Below, piece by piece: positions 55,949 to 64,000 of a stretch of 64,000 nt of DNA. The position numbers were made by a program, and so were the translations under genes. The notes beneath the pieces are model-generated. The model was not told the DNA's origin, ran no database searches, and saw nothing but the letters and a program-made list of their open reading frames with translations. Positions within the stretch are counted from its first letter, which is position 1. Each line of letters begins with the position of its first letter. The stretch comes from Clostridium_I sp963725425 (GTDB taxonomy: Bacteria > Bacillota > Clostridia > Clostridiales > Clostridiaceae), in assembly GCA_963725425.1 (NCBI GenBank), contig CAVRYJ010000021.1:19827-83826 (forward strand), in the 5' to 3' direction.

Positions 55949-56587
55949 ATGAATGATTTAAAAAACATGAGTAAAAAAGAAAAGGCTGAATATATCTGGG
56001 AATACTACAAGTTTCATATTATAGGAACTTTAGTTATACTATGTATAATAGTTTCATTTATAAATAGTCAGATTACAAAAGTAGATTATGTATTTAATTT
56101 GACTATGATTGGGAACACAATGGATGCAAATAAGGTAACTGATCTTGAAAACAATCTCACGCATATTGTTGTCAAAGACGGTGAAAAAAGGAAGCAAGCT
56201 ACTGTAAGTAGCATTCCAATTGACAGTTCAAGTAGTACAGGTGCTACAATGTCAAACCAAGATATGGATAAGTTTACTGTTATGCTCGCTGCTAACGAAC
56301 TTGATGTTGTAATTTTAGATAAAACTATGTTTGAATCCTTCGCTAAACAAAATATATTTTTAAGATTAGATAATCTTAAACAATTGAATTTGGCTTCAAT
56401 AAACAACAAAGAAATTGAAAACATAGGAAATAATAAAAGCAAAGCTGTATATGCTATAAACGTGGAAAACATAAAAATATTCAAAGATTTAGGATTTAAT
56501 ACAGATAATAAAGTTATTTGTATTATCAACTCATCAAAACAAAAATATAATGATATTTTGGTACTTAAATGGTTACTAAATAAATAA
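55949..56587 (+). CDS. Single-pass membrane protein of unknown function
   Basis: 212 residues. A short charged N-terminus (MNDLKNMSKKEKAEYIWEYY) leads into one membrane helix (FHIIGTLVILCIIVSFINS), then about 165 residues probably outside the membrane. I recognise no catalytic motif; the outer part has VVILDKTMFESFAKQNIFLR and similar blocks that recall a solute-binding fold, but this is weak. I chose 55949 because upstream in-frame residues to 55697 look unrelated and would put the helix far from the N-terminus; the ribosome site (GGTGAAG) is weak. It precedes a YesL gene and a YesM/YesN pair, a grouping that points to a role in sugar sensing or transport assembly. Confidence 0.65.
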   Translation: MNDLKNMSKKEKAEYIWEYYKFHIIGTLVILCIIVSFINSQITKVDYVFNLTMIGNTMDANKVTDLENNLTHIVVKDGEKRKQATVSSIPIDSSSSTGATMSNQDMDKFTVMLAANELDVVILDKTMFESFAKQNIFLRLDNLKQLNLASINNKEIENIGNNKSKAVYAINVENIKIFKDLGFNTDNKVICIINSSKQKYNDILVLKWLLNK

Positions 56588-56666
56588 AAGTAATTCACGA
56601 ACAATACATATTAAATATTCTATGGATTTAAATATAAGCATTTAATAAATGCATTTGGAGGTAACA

Positions 56667-57392
56667 ATGGCTAAATCAAGGAAACAATTTAGTGAAGGAC
56701 CTTTGTATACAATATCTAGCTATATACTTTGGTTTTTCCTAGGGAATCTATATTTCGTACTTTTCAATATTCCAATGCTTTTCATATTAATTGTACTTTC
56801 AACCACTACTTCAAAGGCAATCACACAAGAGTTTACTCCTATATTTATAATTTGTTGTTTTCCTATAGCACCTGCTGCAACGGCCCTTTTAAGTGTTATG
56901 GGAAAACTTATAAGAGAAAAGGATATAAGTATTTCAAAAGACTATTTTAAAGCTTATAAAACTAACTTTATACAATCCACATTTTTTGGTGCACTTGAAA
57001 TACTAATAATATCTATACTATTTATTGATATTAAATTCTCCATTTCAAGTGGTTACCCACGATTATTAACTATTGCTCTTTTGCTCATTATGACTTTTGT
57101 ATTTCTAATGGGTATATATGTTTTCCCAATAATTTCAAGATTCTATTTGACTACAAAAGATATTTTAAAACTGGCTGCGCACTATACAATTAAAAAGTTT
57201 AATATTACTCTTTTGTGTTTTAGCAATTTTTTAATTGCTGGTTTCATATTCTTTAAGATTTCAACTTTTATATTAGTATTCCTATCAAGTATTATTTGCT
57301 ATTCAATACTATTTTACCAACAAAAAATACTAATAGAAATTGAAGACAAGCTAAAAAAGGAAACTGAGAAAATTCCAAAAGTGGAATTGTGA
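56667..57392 (+). CDS. yesL: YesL-family (DUF624) membrane protein
   Basis: 241 residues with about five to six hydrophobic helices and the DUF624 pattern: FSEGPLYTISSYILWFFLGN LYF near the N-terminus, PAATALLSVMGKLIRE, and YFKAYKTNF before a second group of helices. YesL proteins are commonly encoded beside YesM/YesN systems and sugar ABC importers, and their biochemical role is not established. ATG 56667 follows TTGGAGGTAAC. It lies about 120 bases before the sensor kinase gene; a half copy of the palindromic repeat is in between. No ABC importer is present here, which is unusual. Confidence 0.85.
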   Translation: MAKSRKQFSEGPLYTISSYILWFFLGNLYFVLFNIPMLFILIVLSTTTSKAITQEFTPIFIICCFPIAPAATALLSVMGKLIREKDISISKDYFKAYKTNFIQSTFFGALEILIISILFIDIKFSISSGYPRLLTIALLLIMTFVFLMGIYVFPIISRFYLTTKDILKLAAHYTIKKFNITLLCFSNFLIAGFIFFKISTFILVFLSSIICYSILFYQQKILIEIEDKLKKETEKIPKVEL

Positions 57393-57431
57393 ATTAATTT
57401 CATCATACATACAAAGTTAATAAATCATGGG

Positions 57432-57458
57432 TTAAGGCATCATAAAAGAAATAATATG
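57432..57458 (+). repeat. Half copy of the palindromic repeat family
   Basis: TTAAGGCATCATAAAAGAAA with TAATATG matches one arm of the repeats at 44598 and 60944, but the complementary arm is largely lost. It lies between yesL and the kinase gene. Confidence 0.5.
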
Positions 57459-57509
57459 ATTAAAGAATGAGCCCATATATAAACACGTGAAAGGGAGATT
57501 ATATTCACT

Positions 57510-59303
57510 ATGAAGAAAGGACTTTTCAATTTCATAAATGATATTTCTTTAAATTTAAAATTCCTAATGATATATGTTCTTTGTATACTCGTGCCAATGC
57601 TTGCCATTAATTGCATTTTGTGGAACAACATATCAAATGACATCAAAGAAACAGCAACGGAAAATTTTAATATATCTATTAATAGAGTAGAAACAGATAT
57701 TTCTGCCATATTGAACGGATGTGTTGATATAAGCAATTCTGTATCATCTGATAAAAATTTGTATGATCTAATGGAAAGGCGCTATAACAGTGATGATGAA
57801 TATTATGAAGTCTATGATGAAGTGCTTAGGGATACGCTAAACATGTATTTGCCTATCTATAATAATGTTAGTCAGATAGGCTTGTACACCTCTAATGACA
57901 CCATTGATACGGGAGGAAGTTATTATTTTATTGATCAGACAATTAAGAATGCTGCATGGTATAAGAATATCCTCGGGATTGGTAATAAAGTTGCTTTATA
58001 CACATATATAGATATGGATCCCTATAGCAGTAAATATGTGAAATATTTAAGTGTTTTGCGACAGTTGAATAAGTTTTCTACCAGTGGTGATGGGGATGAA
58101 CAGATTCTCAAAATAGATATTAATATGAATAAATTATACAATCTGTTTGACAGGGAAAAAGACTATTTTGACCTGTTTTTAGTAGATCCTAAAGGTAACA
58201 TTGTTTGCTCCACTGACCACAGGTATGAAAATAATTTATCAAAAGGTTACGTTAATTTCAATAATATTTATAGCATCAAAAAGAACAATATCTATTTTAA
58301 ACGCCAATTGGGCACTGCTGAATATTTAAACGGGTGGAATATAATAGGCATAGCAAACAGTAGCAACAGTCTTAATGAATCCAGTGGCTCAAATATTTTT
58401 ATTATTCTTATGATTTTTGTTATCACTGTTTTTTCTTCATTTTTTATTTGGATTATTGTAAGGTCCTATAACTTCAGGCTAAAAAAGCTTCTTAAACATA
58501 TGAGGGGGGTGGGAAATCAAAATTTTGAACCCATCAAAATAGCTGAGGGCAAAGACGAGATAGGTGAATTAATACTCAGTTTTAATAAGATGTCATCCCA
58601 AATAAATACATTGATCAATGATGTATATAAGCTTCAGCTTAAGAGAAAGGACCTGGAAATTCAAAGAGTTCAGGCGGAATTAAAGCTTCTTCAAAGCCAG
58701 GTGGATCCACACTTCCTTTTTAACACCTTAAATGCTGTAATGGCCATTTGCGTTAAAAACAACTATACAGACCTAACAAATATTATAAAGTATCTATCAA
58801 AGATTTTCAGAAGGCTCATAAGTTGGAAGGATGATTTAGTTACGCTACGGGAGGAAGTTTCCTTTACTGAGATGTACCTAAAGATAGAGAAATTTCGTTT
58901 CTTAGAGAAGTTTGATTATGAAATTCAGGTAGATGAAAAGGTTCTTGATTTGAAAGTACCAAAGATGAGCATACAGACTCTTGTAGAGAACGCATGCACC
59001 CATGGAATTCAGAATAGTTCAGACTTTGGAATTGTAAAAATAAAAATAAGTCAAAAGGATGATTATCTATATATTGACGTTGAAGACAACGGTATTGGTA
59101 TAGAGGATGATAAACTTCAGGAAATTATTGAGTCTTTGCCTGAGGATGATAATTTCTGTGAAAATATAGGTATCAGAAATGTGTATAAGCGTCTTCATTT
59201 ATATTACGGTGATGGGGTTGAATTTGATTTAAAAAGTGAGATTAATAAAGGTACCATAATTCATTATGGAATCAATATGAATGTGATAAATAAAATACCA
59301 TGA
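57510..59303 (+). CDS. YesM-type sensor histidine kinase
   Basis: 597 residues. One N-terminal membrane helix (FLMIYVLCILVPMLAINCIL), an extracytoplasmic sensing region of about 250 residues (Cache-like), a second helix (IFIILMIFVITVFSSFFIWI), a HAMP domain, and the His_kinase domain with phospho-His in QVDPHFLFNTLNAV. The ATPase domain has VENACTHGI (N box), DVEDNGIGI (G1) and ENIGIRNVYKRL (G2). It senses an extracellular sugar signal and phosphorylates the YesN regulator whose gene starts 67 bases downstream. AAAGGGAGATTATATTCACT precedes the ATG. Confidence 0.94.
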   Translation: MKKGLFNFINDISLNLKFLMIYVLCILVPMLAINCILWNNISNDIKETATENFNISINRVETDISAILNGCVDISNSVSSDKNLYDLMERRYNSDDEYYEVYDEVLRDTLNMYLPIYNNVSQIGLYTSNDTIDTGGSYYFIDQTIKNAAWYKNILGIGNKVALYTYIDMDPYSSKYVKYLSVLRQLNKFSTSGDGDEQILKIDINMNKLYNLFDREKDYFDLFLVDPKGNIVCSTDHRYENNLSKGYVNFNNIYSIKKNNIYFKRQLGTAEYLNGWNIIGIANSSNSLNESSGSNIFIILMIFVITVFSSFFIWIIVRSYNFRLKKLLKHMRGVGNQNFEPIKIAEGKDEIGELILSFNKMSSQINTLINDVYKLQLKRKDLEIQRVQAELKLLQSQVDPHFLFNTLNAVMAICVKNNYTDLTNIIKYLSKIFRRLISWKDDLVTLREEVSFTEMYLKIEKFRFLEKFDYEIQVDEKVLDLKVPKMSIQTLVENACTHGIQNSSDFGIVKIKISQKDDYLYIDVEDNGIGIEDDKLQEIIESLPEDDNFCENIGIRNVYKRLHLYYGDGVEFDLKSEINKGTIIHYGINMNVINKIP

Positions 59304-59370
59304 GCGGAAGATGCCTTATAGCTGTTTGAAGTCATGATAATGATTGATATATGAATGGGGGTGAGATTTA

Positions 59371-60942
59371 GTGTATAAAGTATTGCTAGTGGATGATGAA
59401 CCAATGGCTTTGGAAGGGCTAAAGTATGTAGTAGATTGGGGAACGCTGGGGTTTTCAATCTGTGGAACTTGCTGTAATGGAAAGGAAGCTGCTGACGCTA
59501 TGGATAAATATGAGCCGGATGTTATAATAACTGATATTAAAATGCCGGTTATGGATGGAATGGATTTAATTCGATATGCCAGGGAACATGGCAAAGAAAA
59601 CATTAAATTTATAGTTGTCAGCGGGTATGGTGAGTTTGAATATGCTAAAAAGGCCATGCAGTATGCCGTAAGGTTCTTTCTTCAAAAACCTATCTTCCAG
59701 GAGGAGATATATGAAATAATCATAGAGGTTAAGAAAAATCTGGATCAGATATGCAGAGATAAGGAAAGTGCAAAAATGGATCAGAAAGCTATATTGGATG
59801 GTGTTCTTGGCAATCTCCTTTGGGGAAGTGATAGTGAGGAAGCTTTTGAATATATTAAGTCCTTTTGGGATGAAGATACGTTTCTAATGGGTTGGAATTG
59901 TGTTGTTATAGAACTTGAATGTTCTGACAGACGAGATGTTAACCATGAATCAAAAAAAATAAGGCTCAAAGTACTAAAAGCTATTGACCAAGGTATTAAA
60001 AGTATTTCAGGGACTTTTGTGCTTGAGCAGAGCTCAAATACATTTATCATTTTGACAAGTTTAAACAATGAGGAGCAACAAAAAAACAAAATAAATTATA
60101 TGGCTAAAAGAATATATGAGAACCTAGATCTAGTTGTTTCATCTGGATTTACAATTGGTGTTGGCGAAAATGTGGTGGGTTTAAATGCTGTAAAACATTC
60201 CTACACTACAGCAGTGGTAGCATTAGGCTACAGGTTTTATAGGGGCATGCCATGTTTGATTTTTTATAATGAGATCAAGGAAAAAACATATAATTTTGAG
60301 TTCAATGACCTTTTTATGTCCAGCAAAGTTCTTGAGGAAGTACAGGAACTCCAAAGCAATAAAATAGAAAATGTAATTAGTGCAACATTCGAATATTTTA
60401 AAATCAACAGGATTGATCCGGATATAGTGATAATGTTTACTTCAAATATGATATGTAAGATAAATAATTTAATATATCAATTTGACCATAAGTCAAAGGA
60501 ATTCGTAGATAACCATACAATACTTGAGCTTAAAGACCATGAAAGAACCATGGAGGAATTAAAAAAGTTTTTTCAACTCTTCTGCTTAGGATGCTGTGAG
60601 TATTTTAAAAAAGTACGTTACAGCAATTCCGAGAGTACTATTTCAAAAATTGAATCATTTATCAATGAAAATTACAAAAGGAATATTACAATACGTGAAC
60701 TGTCAAAGAAGGTGTATATGCATCCTACCTATCTGGGACAGCTTTTTATTAGGAAATTTGGAATTGGATTTAATGAATATGTACATAGACTTCGTATAGA
60801 GGAAGCTAAAAGGCTTATGAATGGAACCGATTTGAAAAATTATGAAATTGCTGAAGGGATTGGCTATAACAATTATAACAGTTTCCTCCAGCAATTTGAA
60901 AAGTTTACTGGCATGAAACCCACAGAATTTAGGAATATATAA
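59371..60942 (+). CDS. YesN-type response regulator
   Basis: 523 residues with an N-terminal receiver, phosphoacceptor Asp55 in VIITDIKMPVMDG and Lys in FLQKPIFQEE. A long linker leads to a C-terminal AraC HTH (NITIRELSKKVYMHPTYLGQ, YEIAEGIGYNNYNSFLQQFE, GMKPTEFR). Start is GTG 59371 after GGGGGTGA. It is the cognate partner of the kinase at 57510, and a paralogue of the regulator at 50455 (both have the YLGQ and FNEYVH blocks). A palindromic repeat at 60944 begins one base after its stop and may terminate the transcript. Likely targets are the hemicellulase operons or an importer elsewhere. Confidence 0.94.
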   Translation: MYKVLLVDDEPMALEGLKYVVDWGTLGFSICGTCCNGKEAADAMDKYEPDVIITDIKMPVMDGMDLIRYAREHGKENIKFIVVSGYGEFEYAKKAMQYAVRFFLQKPIFQEEIYEIIIEVKKNLDQICRDKESAKMDQKAILDGVLGNLLWGSDSEEAFEYIKSFWDEDTFLMGWNCVVIELECSDRRDVNHESKKIRLKVLKAIDQGIKSISGTFVLEQSSNTFIILTSLNNEEQQKNKINYMAKRIYENLDLVVSSGFTIGVGENVVGLNAVKHSYTTAVVALGYRFYRGMPCLIFYNEIKEKTYNFEFNDLFMSSKVLEEVQELQSNKIENVISATFEYFKINRIDPDIVIMFTSNMICKINNLIYQFDHKSKEFVDNHTILELKDHERTMEELKKFFQLFCLGCCEYFKKVRYSNSESTISKIESFINENYKRNITIRELSKKVYMHPTYLGQLFIRKFGIGFNEYVHRLRIEEAKRLMNGTDLKNYEIAEGIGYNNYNSFLQQFEKFTGMKPTEFRNI

Positions 60943-60943
60943 G

Positions 60944-61018
60944 TTAAGGCACCTGAAAAGAAATAACAAGTAAAATATTCTCAGAATACTGACTTGTTAT
61001 TTCTTTGATGACGCCTAA
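60944..61018. repeat. Palindromic repeat family, compact copy
   Basis: TTAAGGCACCTGAAAAGAAA continues to AACAAGT and is matched in reverse by ACTTGTTATTTCTTTGATGA with CGCCTAA, making a 75-bp near-perfect hairpin. It shares both arms with the 165-bp copy at 44598-44762 but lacks the core. Located right after the YesN stop codon. Confidence 0.75.
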
Positions 61019-61231
61019 AACCTTATATATTAAAAAAAATAAAATTATACCTTGAGTAAGTTCGGAAACTATCCTACAAAAGTAATGATTTTGTATTTCT
61101 TGAATAAATCAAAGTCATTTCGGAGTTATTTACCAAGACAAACAATTATGAACAAGTATTGCTTAAAAATTAGCATAGCAAAGCTAACCCACAATTAGTA
61201 GATTTTAAAAAATATATATTATGTTTTGAAG

Positions 61232-62601
61232 TTAGGCTGTTTTTAAAATTAATTTGTTTATTATAGTAATAATATCAAACTTTGAAACTTTAATTCTTGC
61301 ATCTAGGTGAACGCTAATTGAATGGACGGTAGTCCACCAGGACCATCGCTTTTTACCACGAGAATGAGCTTCTTCCATATTGTAATCATTGAGAATTCTT
61401 TTATTAACACGTTCTGAAGATGTGCGCTTATTCATATCTTCATGCCATTTCTTGCTACCGCGAGGAACAGCAGTAAAAATACGAGAATCCCATTTTGGTT
61501 TGGTATAAATAGTTCTGCCGTAGGCACTTGGCGAACAGTTCTCTTTTGAAGCACAAAATTTAATTTTACCTTTAGCATATGGGCATCTCCACTTATGTCT
61601 GTGACGAACTTTATCATAATAATCGTATATCATAGGAATTTTACCTATACAAATTGGAGTTCCATTATCATCTACTTTAATTGGTGGTTTATATTTGAAT
61701 TTACCTGTACTTTTTTTATTCAAAGGTATCAAAGCTTTTATATTCCAAGCGAGAAGTAAATCATAAGTAGGATAATTATCATGAGCACCATCACCAAGGA
61801 ATTTATCAAAACTAAAATGTGGGTAAAGCTTTCGTACTTCGGATAAAGCAACAATCGCAGCGACACCATCATTGCGTTGAGCTTGAACTAATCGAAGATA
61901 TATGGGTAAATCTAATTTTAAATTAGGATTATAGACAACTAAAAAATATCCACAATGACCGTAAAACCAAACTTCATGATAACTATCCCAACCATGGCAA
62001 GCATCGGGATCAGAAAATGTTCGGTGACAATTACAATTATAAATGCCCTTGGATACACAATTACATTTTTTTATACCATAATGGCTACCGCCAGTATTAA
62101 TGCACGTGCCGTCTCCAGATATGGTAAGATTACTTGTGTCACCTAGGAGACCATCTTTGGCGGATGGTTCCACGGCGACTTTGGCAAAAATTTGTTGAAG
62201 CAGCCTTTCGGGCCCATTTTCGAAGGATTGACCATTAAGTGCTAAATCAGCAAGTTTTTTAATAATCCCAGGATGGCGTGGTGGCTGTTTCTGGTTTTTA
62301 CCAAGTTTTTTACGAGGCTTGGACTTGAATGGATGAAGAGAATTCTGACGTTTTTGAATAGCGTCAGGATTCTCCAACCACAATCTATCGATAAAGTCAT
62401 AATGACTACCTACACCAGGAATATGCTTATGAGAAACTCCAATAGCACAACATAAAATAGCGTTAGCTTTTAGAAATGCTACCCATTTAGGGATGCTAGT
62501 GTAATGTAGTTCAGACATTAAAATAAAAGAACGAAATATTTCAGGTTGTTGGTTAGAAGGTTTACCTGTAGTTGAAAAATATGGTTTCAATAATGGTTTT
62601 A
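61232..62601 (-). pseudogene. DDE transposase (IS1182/IS5-like), N-terminally truncated
   Basis: About 456 residues of a large DDE transposase: DGTCINTGG with the first Asp, LGDGAHDNYPTYDLL with the second, a Cys-rich insert (CNCVSKGIYNCNCH) and a C-terminal SSERVNKRILNDYNMEEA with the Glu. The family is uncertain. The frame seems to start at 62641, but those first residues (MHGKICYQIGSF) are encoded by the end of the IS4-type copy 3, which begins at 62602. The true N-terminus has been separated by that insertion, so the gene is disrupted. No terminal repeats of its own element are visible at the left end. Confidence 0.7.
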
Positions 62602-64000
62602 CTATAAATGAGCCAATTTGGTAACATATTTTACCATGCAAATTTAAATCAACTATCCTAAGCTACTTTTAATGTTTTTAAAATAGCATCAATAGATATT
62701 CCTTGGTTAGCTTGATTAAAGACCCAAGATATTCGTTCTTTTTTGACTTGGTTTCTTGCAGTTCTAATTCCAGTACTGAAATTTAGTTTACCATTACTTA
62801 CTTCTAATTCGCAGTATACATAAGTTATCATCATCAGCAAAAAATATCTGTTTATGCTACGATTGCTTCTTACTTGATAATGATTTAACCCAAGATGTTT
62901 TTTGTTTCTCTAAAAAATGTTTCAATTGGCCATCTGTTTTTATAGTGATTTAAGAGTTCTTCAGTTGATAGAGCAGTATCTAAACTTATAAATGCTCTTA
63001 AGCAACCAGGTTTAAATAAAGCTTCTTTAGGCCAACAAAGTGCGATTAACGAATCCTTGACATCATTAAGCTTGCCTCTATATGTGTAGACATAATATTC
63101 ATTTTTGCCAACTTTGACGAGGTCGACATCATCTTTAGTTAATATCTCACACATATGGTTAAGCTTAATTCCAAGTTTTTCATGACCTTTAGGATATATT
63201 ACTCTATTTGTTCTTAAGCCTCCAATATAGGCGTAGCCTGAATCTTTTGAAACATCAAATAATTTTTTGTTGCTGTACCAACTATCACATAAAACATAAC
63301 CTTTGTTTACTGGGATTGGTAAGGATTTTATAAACTCAATTGCCATTTGGATTTTACTCATATTTTCTTTATCGTAGATTGTCATAGTATATGGTAAAAC
63401 AAGAGTATCACACAATAACATTACGGTAACTATTTGATGACCATAAACTACTTTACCTTTTAAATGAGAATGATGGAATCTACATTTTTCAGTAGGTTTC
63501 TTAGCCTTTGACGAGGGCTGTATTTTATACAATGCAGGGCACTGTCTTCTCTGAAATAGTATCATCTATCACAACATAGATAGGCTTTTTAGTTAATCTA
63601 GACGTTTCCCATATTCTCGCAATTACACGTTTTTTAAGGGCTCTTTCAACAGAATTCTCATTCCATGGGCTATCAGATAAGAACTTTCCGATATTCGTCC
63701 TATGCCTAACCGGCATAAAGTCAGAAACGTCAGTTATTTTTCCACAATAGCCTTTGGTCACCATAGAATTTATAAATAGAATTAGATGGTGAAGTTGAGG
63801 TGTTGTAAGATATAAAGTTATCCTTAATTCGATTAAGAATTTGTATATTGGTGATGATTTTGTTACAATTGAGTTGTTAAACATTTATGTTTATCTCCTT
63901 AGTTATATTTTTGTGTTGTAACTTAATTATAACAGGAGATTACATAGATGTTTTTCTTTTTTTTACATTGGGAAATTATTCAAGCATTTTCGCTCATTTA
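62602..64000 (-). mobile_element. IS4-type insertion sequence, copy 3, defective, runs off the window
   Basis: Left terminal repeat CTATAAATGAGCCA (two bases differ from the other copies at the end of the repeat) at 62602. The right terminal repeat is reached but cut by the window edge three bases before its predicted end. It carries a 22-bp insertion and a 1-bp deletion in the transposase relative to copy 2 and is inserted in the DDE transposase gene at 61232. Confidence 0.9.
62658..63884 (-). pseudogene. IS4-type transposase, copy 3, with two frameshifts
   Basis: Almost identical to the intact gene at 48683-49888 but 21 bases longer. Near 63519-63540 there are 22 extra bases, TGTATTTTATACAATGCA bracketed by GGGC on both sides, which shift the frame after SEKTVP. 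Near 62898 a run of seven T's has become six, shifting it again just after FRETK. The product is therefore in three pieces (63884-63525, about 63525-62885, 62840-62658). Catalytic motifs are otherwise intact. Confidence 0.93.

Noticed and set aside
61232..62641. A complete 469-residue transposase starting at 62641
   Set aside because: The first 13 or so codons are the end of the IS4-type copy 3, so the real N-terminus is missing.
48627..64000. IS4-type copies 2 and 3 as a 15-kb composite transposon around the YesN-GH8-YesMN region
   Set aside because: Copy 2 has individual target duplication and copy 3 is inserted in another transposase; nothing supports joint movement.
1..64000. CRISPR arrays, tRNA or rRNA genes, prophage modules
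   Set aside because: No regularly spaced repeats, no recognisable tRNA or rRNA sequence and no phage genes were seen on either strand.

Overview
The window looks like a chromosomal segment of a low-GC, mesophilic, saccharolytic Clostridium (sensu stricto). The reasons are strongly AT-rich DNA, AGGAGG-type ribosome binding sites, clostridial YesM/YesN two-component genes, and a dense set of intracellular hemicellulose glycosidases. It is an accessory plant-polysaccharide locus, heavily reworked by mobile DNA and carrying many broken genes.

Layout: (1) 0-3.8 kb: the 3' end of a GH42 beta-galactosidase, an internally deleted IS4-type element, and an IS256 element with a structured non-coding insert. 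(2) 3.9-11.2 kb, minus strand: a sugar-acid/deoxysugar block with an MFS sugar porter, collapsed uxaB and uxaA remnants, a LacI regulator, a FucU-type mutarotase, an MDR sugar dehydrogenase and an amidohydrolase-type lactonase. Its 1-kb leader carries LacI-type operators and CcpA-like cre sites. (3) 11.4-12.5 kb: a nested-palindrome element and fragments of an ABC sugar-binding protein and an SGNH esterase. (4) 12.5-22.6 kb, plus strand: a xyloglucan-type set of GH42, GH31 alpha-xylosidase, GH3, a broken GH95 fucosidase and GH43. (5) 22.7-28.3 kb: a wreckage zone with a kinase fragment, an IS3 element split by a group II intron, a 5'-truncated AraC gene and a second, ORF-less group II intron. 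(6) 28.3-48.5 kb: a glucuronoarabinoxylan set of AraC regulator (frameshifted), GH3, GH67, GH43, a 1604-residue GH115 chimera, GH43, a tandem CE1 esterase (frameshifted), a serine hydrolase (frameshifted) and an opposing GH95 (frameshifted). (7) 48.6-50.0 kb: an intact IS4-type element with a 7-bp target duplication. (8) 50.4-61.0 kb: a YesN regulator, an SGNH esterase (frameshifted), GH8 exo-oligoxylanase, a membrane protein, YesL, and a YesM/YesN pair. (9) 61.2-64.0 kb: a truncated DDE transposase and a third, defective IS4-type copy.

How it works together (inference): none of the glycosidases shows an export signal, so they should act in the cytoplasm on imported oligosaccharides. GH67, GH115, GH43, GH3, GH8 and the esterases would strip and cut acetylated or feruloylated glucuronoarabinoxylan oligomers. 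GH31, GH42, GH95 and GH3 would dismantle fucosylated xyloglucan oligomers. Fucose freed by GH95 could enter the oxidative block at 3.9-6.5 kb. Importers are nearly absent: only the MFS porter is intact and one ABC binding protein is a fragment.

Many genes carry single-base indels, several in homopolymer runs. These may be true decay or sequencing error; both readings are kept open below.
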